Below, in pieces: positions 61,423 through 64,000 of a stretch of DNA of 64,000 bases. Source of the DNA: Vulcanococcus sp. (GTDB lineage Bacteria; Cyanobacteriota; Cyanobacteriia; PCC-6307; Cyanobiaceae); NCBI GenBank assembly GCA_019264575.1, contig JAHUZV010000027.1, forward strand, positions 62,001 through 126,000. Direction: 5' to 3'. The notes under the pieces were generated by a model. That model had not been told where the DNA came from and searched no databases. It saw only the letters and a list, made by a program, of their open reading frames with translations. Numbering within the stretch: the stretch's first letter is position 1; each line of letters begins with the position of its first letter. Both the position numbers and the translations under genes were made by a program.

Positions 61423-62381
61423 CGCCGCGCCAGCAAGGGCAACAGGGTCGGGGCGATCCCAATACTCGACCAGCTACCCACCGCGATCCCAATGGTGAGG
61501 GCAACAGCAAACCAGAACAGCGTGCTTCCGCCAAAGAAGATCAAGGCGACCAAGGGAAGAAGCGTTGTAAGCGAGGTGTACAGAGAGCGCGTCAGAGTGG
61601 CATCAACGGCCACATCAACTTGCTCGCTCAGGGGCAACTCGCGTAGCACAGTTTTCTGCTCACGAATCCTGTCGAACACCACCACCGTGTCGGTCACGGA
61701 GTAGCCAGCCACCGTGATGAGAGATACAGCGAAGAGGGAATCCACCTCAATACCGGCCAGGATGCCAAGCCAGGCAAAGACCCCGCAAGTGATCAGCACA
61801 TCGTGGGCCAAGCACAGCAGCGCTAGTGCAGCGAACAAACGGTCGTAGCGAAAGCTGATGTAAACCGCGATAGCCGCAAAGCTCACCAGCAGCGAAATCA
61901 GGCTCCCCTTGAGCAACTGATCACCGAGGGTTGGACCAATCGTGTTGACCGATGTGGCGGCTGGATTGAGCGGACCCACTGTCTGCTGTACAGCCGCCAC
62001 AACGGCGCTGGCCTGATCAGGATTGAGATCAGGGAGGCGCAACATCAGCGAACGGCCCTGATCCAACACCTGAACACCGGCAGTACTCAGGCTTGGGGGC
62101 CTCTGTCCATCTGCCTCAGGCAAGGTCAGCTTCAACAGGGTTGTGGAAATCTCAGCAGACGTGAGACTGGAGCAAGCCTCACCACACTGCCGCTCCAGCT
62201 GGATCTGGGTGCCACCGGTGAAATCAAGGCCCGGCCGAAGCGGTGCCCCAATGCTCGGGTTCAGCCAGCACAAGGCCAAACCCACAACGCTCAACAAACA
62301 GGCCAAGCCTGATCCCCACCAAGCCAGACGGCGATAGCGGCTGATGCGAAAGCGGGGTGATGGAACGGTTGAAGTGGACAT
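61419..62381 (-). CDS. secF: Protein-export membrane protein SecF
   Basis: SecF works with SecD and SecYEG, using the ion gradient to pull proteins across the membrane. The 320-residue product has TM1 near residue 18-40, GLDFTGGTQIQLE as the first periplasmic motif, and five further TM helices with VAGYSVTDTVVVFDRIRE near residue 225. The ATG overlaps the secD stop by one base. Confidence 0.95.
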   Translation of the reverse strand: MSTSTVPSPRFRISRYRRLAWWGSGLACLLSVVGLALCWLNPSIGAPLRPGLDFTGGTQIQLERQCGEACSSLTSAEISTTLLKLTLPEADGQRPPSLSTAGVQVLDQGRSLMLRLPDLNPDQASAVVAAVQQTVGPLNPAATSVNTIGPTLGDQLLKGSLISLLVSFAAIAVYISFRYDRLFAALALLCLAHDVLITCGVFAWLGILAGIEVDSLFAVSLITVAGYSVTDTVVVFDRIREQKTVLRELPLSEQVDVAVDATLTRSLYTSLTTLLPLVALIFFGGSTLFWFAVALTIGIAVGSWSSIGIAPTLLPLLARR

Positions 62382-63862
62382 CAGGCGGCGCCGGTGGGGA
62401 GCTGATCAGCAGGCAGGAAGTAAGTGGTGCGACGAAGACCGGGATAGCTCGTTAACAGGCGCAGGATTGTGCGTGTGCATGTGAGCGCCGTAAAGAGGCT
62501 CAGGAACAGACCGATCGCCAGGGTTACGGCAAAGCCCTTCACCAGGCCAGTTCCAAGAGCAAACAAGGCGACACAACTAATCAGGCCTGTGACGTGGCCA
62601 TCGACGATCGATGACAAGGCGAGTGAAAAGCCCGTATCAAGTGAACGAATCAAGGTGTTGCCGCTGCGCAGCTCTTCCTTAACCCGCTCAAAGATCAGCA
62701 CATTGGCATCCACCGCCATGCCTACCGAGAGGATGAAACCAGCAATGCCTGGAAGCGTGAGCGTGACCGGAATCAACGCGTAGATCGCCAGGTTGAACAG
62801 CGCATAAAGGCTGAGCGCCAACACCGAAACAAAGCCTGGCAGGCGATACACCACCACCATGAACACCGCCACCAGGGCCAGGCCTGAGAGCGCAGCAATC
62901 AGGCTGGAGCGGATGTTCTCAGCGCCCAGGGATGGACCCACGGTGCGCACCTCAATCAGCTTGACCGGCAAGGGAAGGGAACCGCCACGCAGCTGCACCT
63001 CAAGGTCGCGGGCTTCTTCGGCCGTGAAGTTGCCGGTGATGCTGGCGGCACCTCCGGTAATGCCAGCCGGCTTGAACTCGGGGCCCACGCTGGCTTCGCT
63101 GATGGAACGGCCATCCAGCACGATCCCGAGCAGCCGACCGGTTCCGGCGATGCCCTGCGTGAGTTCGGCGAATTTGCGGCCGCCTTCAGTATTGAAGCCA
63201 AGAGTCACATCCCAACCGCTGCCGGTTTGCTGCTGTTGCCGGCCGGCACTGGTGAGGTCTTTACCGGTGAGCTGGGCGGGCTCATACAGCCCAACGATGC
63301 GGCGGTTCACTTCCGCCAGCAGCAGCTCGAGTTGCTCGGTTTCGCTACTGCCCGCTGGCACCTGAACCCCGAGCTGATCGAGGGCTTTGGCCAGTTCTTC
63401 GATTTTGATCTCAGGCTTGGCTTGGTCGTCGGTCGGCTTCTGACGGGTCTGAGCCAGCACAGCCTCTGCCTGTCGCTTGAGCTTGAGCAAACCGGTCATC
63501 TCCTGCTCTGTGCCCGGCTTCTGAGCACGAAATTCGAGCAGTGCCGTCGTGCCGAGCACCTTGGCTGCACGGCTTGGATCCTGCTCACCTGGCAGCTGCA
63601 GCACCAGCTGGTCGTCACCCACGGTCTGAAGGGTGGATTCAGCTACACCGAGACCGTTGATGCGGCGATCCAGCACATCCTTCACCGCCTCGAGCTGCTC
63701 GCTTTTCACCTGCTTCACCGCGCCGGCGGGAAGCACTTGCAAGGTGAGCTGGCTGCCGCCCTTGAGATCCAAGCCAAGCTGCAAAGGGAAGCTCGCCAAA
63801 ACGGCTCCGGCCGCAATCGCAAGAGCCAGGATCAGGGCAAACCACCCCTGTTGACGCGCCAT
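62381..63862 (-). CDS. secD: Protein-export membrane protein SecD
   Basis: SecD has six TM helices and the large P1 head domain in the periplasm. The 493-residue protein begins with an N-terminal anchor followed by FPLQLGLDLKGGSQLTLQVL. Near residue 50-70 is DVLDRRINGLGVAESTLQTV, and the C-terminal block holds GFILSVGMAVDANVLIFERV. Together with SecF and the 68-aa gene it forms one operon, read after pdhB. Confidence 0.96.
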   Translation of the reverse strand: MARQQGWFALILALAIAAGAVLASFPLQLGLDLKGGSQLTLQVLPAGAVKQVKSEQLEAVKDVLDRRINGLGVAESTLQTVGDDQLVLQLPGEQDPSRAAKVLGTTALLEFRAQKPGTEQEMTGLLKLKRQAEAVLAQTRQKPTDDQAKPEIKIEELAKALDQLGVQVPAGSSETEQLELLLAEVNRRIVGLYEPAQLTGKDLTSAGRQQQQTGSGWDVTLGFNTEGGRKFAELTQGIAGTGRLLGIVLDGRSISEASVGPEFKPAGITGGAASITGNFTAEEARDLEVQLRGGSLPLPVKLIEVRTVGPSLGAENIRSSLIAALSGLALVAVFMVVVYRLPGFVSVLALSLYALFNLAIYALIPVTLTLPGIAGFILSVGMAVDANVLIFERVKEELRSGNTLIRSLDTGFSLALSSIVDGHVTGLISCVALFALGTGLVKGFAVTLAIGLFLSLFTALTCTRTILRLLTSYPGLRRTTYFLPADQLPTGAA

Positions 63863-63891
63863 TGGTGTTGCGAGGGGTTAGGGAATGGGGA

Positions 63892-64000
63892 TCAGACCTG
63901 GCCGCTCTTGAGGGCCTTGGCCGCTTCCACGATCTGGTGGGGCTGGATGATCGTGAGGTTCTCAAGGGTGCCGTTGTAAGGCGTCGGGATGTCCTGGGAG
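63892..64000 (-). CDS. pdhB: Pyruvate dehydrogenase E1 beta subunit, 3' end only
   Basis: Only the last 35 codons are in the window: [20 protein letters not shown] then [15 protein letters not shown] and a stop. The [13 protein letters not shown] motif is the C-terminus of cyanobacterial and plastid PDH E1-beta, which joins TPP-dependent decarboxylation of pyruvate to acetyl-CoA. It is upstream of secD on the same strand, with a 29-bp gap. Confidence 0.88.
   Translation of the reverse strand, partial: SQDIPTPYNGTLENLTIIQPHQIVEAAKALKSGQV

Noticed and set aside
1..64000. tRNA, rRNA, CRISPR arrays and insertion sequences
   Set aside because: I looked in the spacers for T-arm consensus, regularly spaced repeats and transposase-like frames and saw none; a covariance-model scan would be decisive.

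Overview
This window is a gene-dense, high-GC stretch of a picocyanobacterial chromosome (Synechococcus/Cyanobium type). The lineage call rests on marker genes read directly from the sequence: apcF (phycobilisome core), pcyA (bilin synthesis), psb28 (photosystem II), chlP, gun4 and hemA (chlorophyll/tetrapyrrole), ferredoxin-type sulfite reductase, glpX-type F/SBPase, sipA, and the cyanobacterial HIP1 octamer GCGATCGC in several genes. Genes are tightly packed, often with ATGA, GTGA or TGATG overlaps, and I see no rRNA, tRNA, CRISPR array, IS element or prophage.

Layout. 1-3.1 kb: a pentapeptide-repeat protein (cut by the window edge), a upp-like gene with an altered PRPP loop, a small membrane protein and ilvD. 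3.1-10.7 kb (minus strand): the carbon/tetrapyrrole cluster glpX-hemA-glgC-gnd-pgl, a CIA30-like gene and two small unknowns; rpe diverges from glpX. 11.7-17.4 kb (minus): typA, a DUF309 gene, lptA, lptB, an lptF/G permease and ccsA. 17.7-28.6 kb: a U32 protein, a VanY-like peptidase, chlP, a fatty-acid desaturase, glyS, sir and a VanX-like dipeptidase. 28.6-35.1 kb (minus): rpsB-tsf, a long unknown, recG, a GT2 glycosyltransferase and a 51-residue very basic protein. 35.2-38.7 kb (minus): pcyA leading a DevBCA-type exporter. 38.8-46.4 kb (plus): a paired M16 peptidase system (one subunit with the zinc site, the other with the R/Y site), bioY, lspA, an FHA-fused class A PBP and a DUF697-type GTPase, with sipA convergent. 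46.3-51.9 kb: a PLP decarboxylase, tadA, a glyoxylate aminotransferase, apcF and glnA with a readable NtcA-type promoter.

51.9-54.4 kb is the one clear accessory segment. Base composition and codon use drop sharply in GC, and it carries a DUF4331 protein fused to three DUF5648-like C-terminal repeats whose start codon is unclear, then a small minus-strand ORF bracketed by two long hairpins (a 10-bp perfect inverted repeat and a 19-bp stem with a 4-nt loop). This is the best place to look for something undescribed.

54.4-64 kb returns to core genes: a methyltransferase, several small cyanobacterial unknowns, an RsbW-like kinase, gun4, mnmH, psb28, two tandem AI-2E-family permeases, secD-secF with a coupled small membrane gene, and the 3' end of pdhB.

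No searches were run. Family names come from motifs recognised in the translated sequence, and start sites were chosen from homology of the N-terminus, codon type and overlap with neighbours.
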